Program-made: the position numbers and the translations under genes | Source of the DNA: an uncultured Eubacteriales bacterium | GTDB taxonomy: Bacteria > Bacillota > Clostridia > Oscillospirales > Oscillospiraceae | Assembly (NCBI GenBank): GCA_900551355.1 | Contig: URVR01000104.1 | Span: forward strand, 1 to 6,165 | Length of the DNA: 6,165 nt | Direction of reading: 5' to 3' | Shown: one piece after another, positions 6,118 through 6,165 of the stretch | How positions within the stretch are numbered: the first letter of the stretch is position 1 | Layout of the letters: the number at the start of each line of letters is the position of its first letter | The notes under the pieces: model-generated | Told to the model about the DNA's origin: nothing | The model's input: only the letters and a program-made list of their open reading frames with translations | The model's database searches: none

Positions 6118-6165
6118 CTGTCTCTTATACACATCTGACGCTGCCGACGATCGCATAAGTGTAGA
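6118..6165 (-). other. Nextera/Tn5 sequencing adapter (artefact) at right end
   Basis: Bases 6118-6136 are the reverse complement of the 19-bp Tn5 mosaic end. Bases 6137-6150 are the adapter stem. Bases 6151-6158 read TCGCATAA, the reverse complement of an 8-base i5 index TTATGCGA, and 6159-6165 are the start of the P5 primer region. I recall TTATGCGA as the Nextera XT S522 index, from memory only. The genomic insert ends at about 6117. Confidence 0.98.

Noticed and set aside
1..6165. Forty-base perfect inverted repeats at both window ends, resembling transposon termini.
   Set aside because: They are Nextera adapter including the index, not biological inverted repeats. No transposase gene is present.

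Overview
The window is a short assembled contig, apparently from a high-GC gut-type Clostridia bacterium. An Oscillospiraceae-like source is my inference from gene content, strong AAGGAG-type ribosome binding sites and protein style; no marker in the window proves it. Both ends are sequencing artefacts. Bases 1-40 and 6118-6165 are Illumina Nextera (Tn5) adapter in inverted orientation, so true genomic sequence runs from about 41 to 6117.

Layout. At 41-1211 (+) lies a glucose-6-phosphate isomerase gene (pgi) cut off at its 5' end by the adapter junction. At 1326-1736 (+) is a small single-domain P-loop NTPase of unknown function with its own promoter. A symmetrical hairpin at 1743-1787 looks like a shared terminator for converging transcription. 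From 5773 down to 1788 on the minus strand runs the apparent operon mnmG - murT-like - gatD-like. MnmG modifies the wobble uridine of tRNA; the other two resemble the MurT/GatD pair that amidates lipid II in Gram-positive bacteria. The AT-rich gap at 5774-5958 carries divergent promoters. The plus-strand one drives a very short transcription unit with a 25-codon ORF (5959-6036) and its own terminator.

The most interesting point is the MurT/GatD-like pair. By-eye comparison with the Staphylococcus aureus proteins, recalled from memory, suggests that the glutaminase catalytic triad, which is shared between the two subunits, has been lost as a set. The GatD nucleophile Cys94 is Thr92, the GatD His189 is Ile190, and MurT Asp349 is Glu358 inside a rewritten motif. 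The ligase half keeps its ATP-binding P-loop and its four-cysteine zinc ribbon. This suggests a divergent pair that uses ammonia directly, takes another nitrogen donor, or has a different job. The remaining genes are ordinary housekeeping genes.
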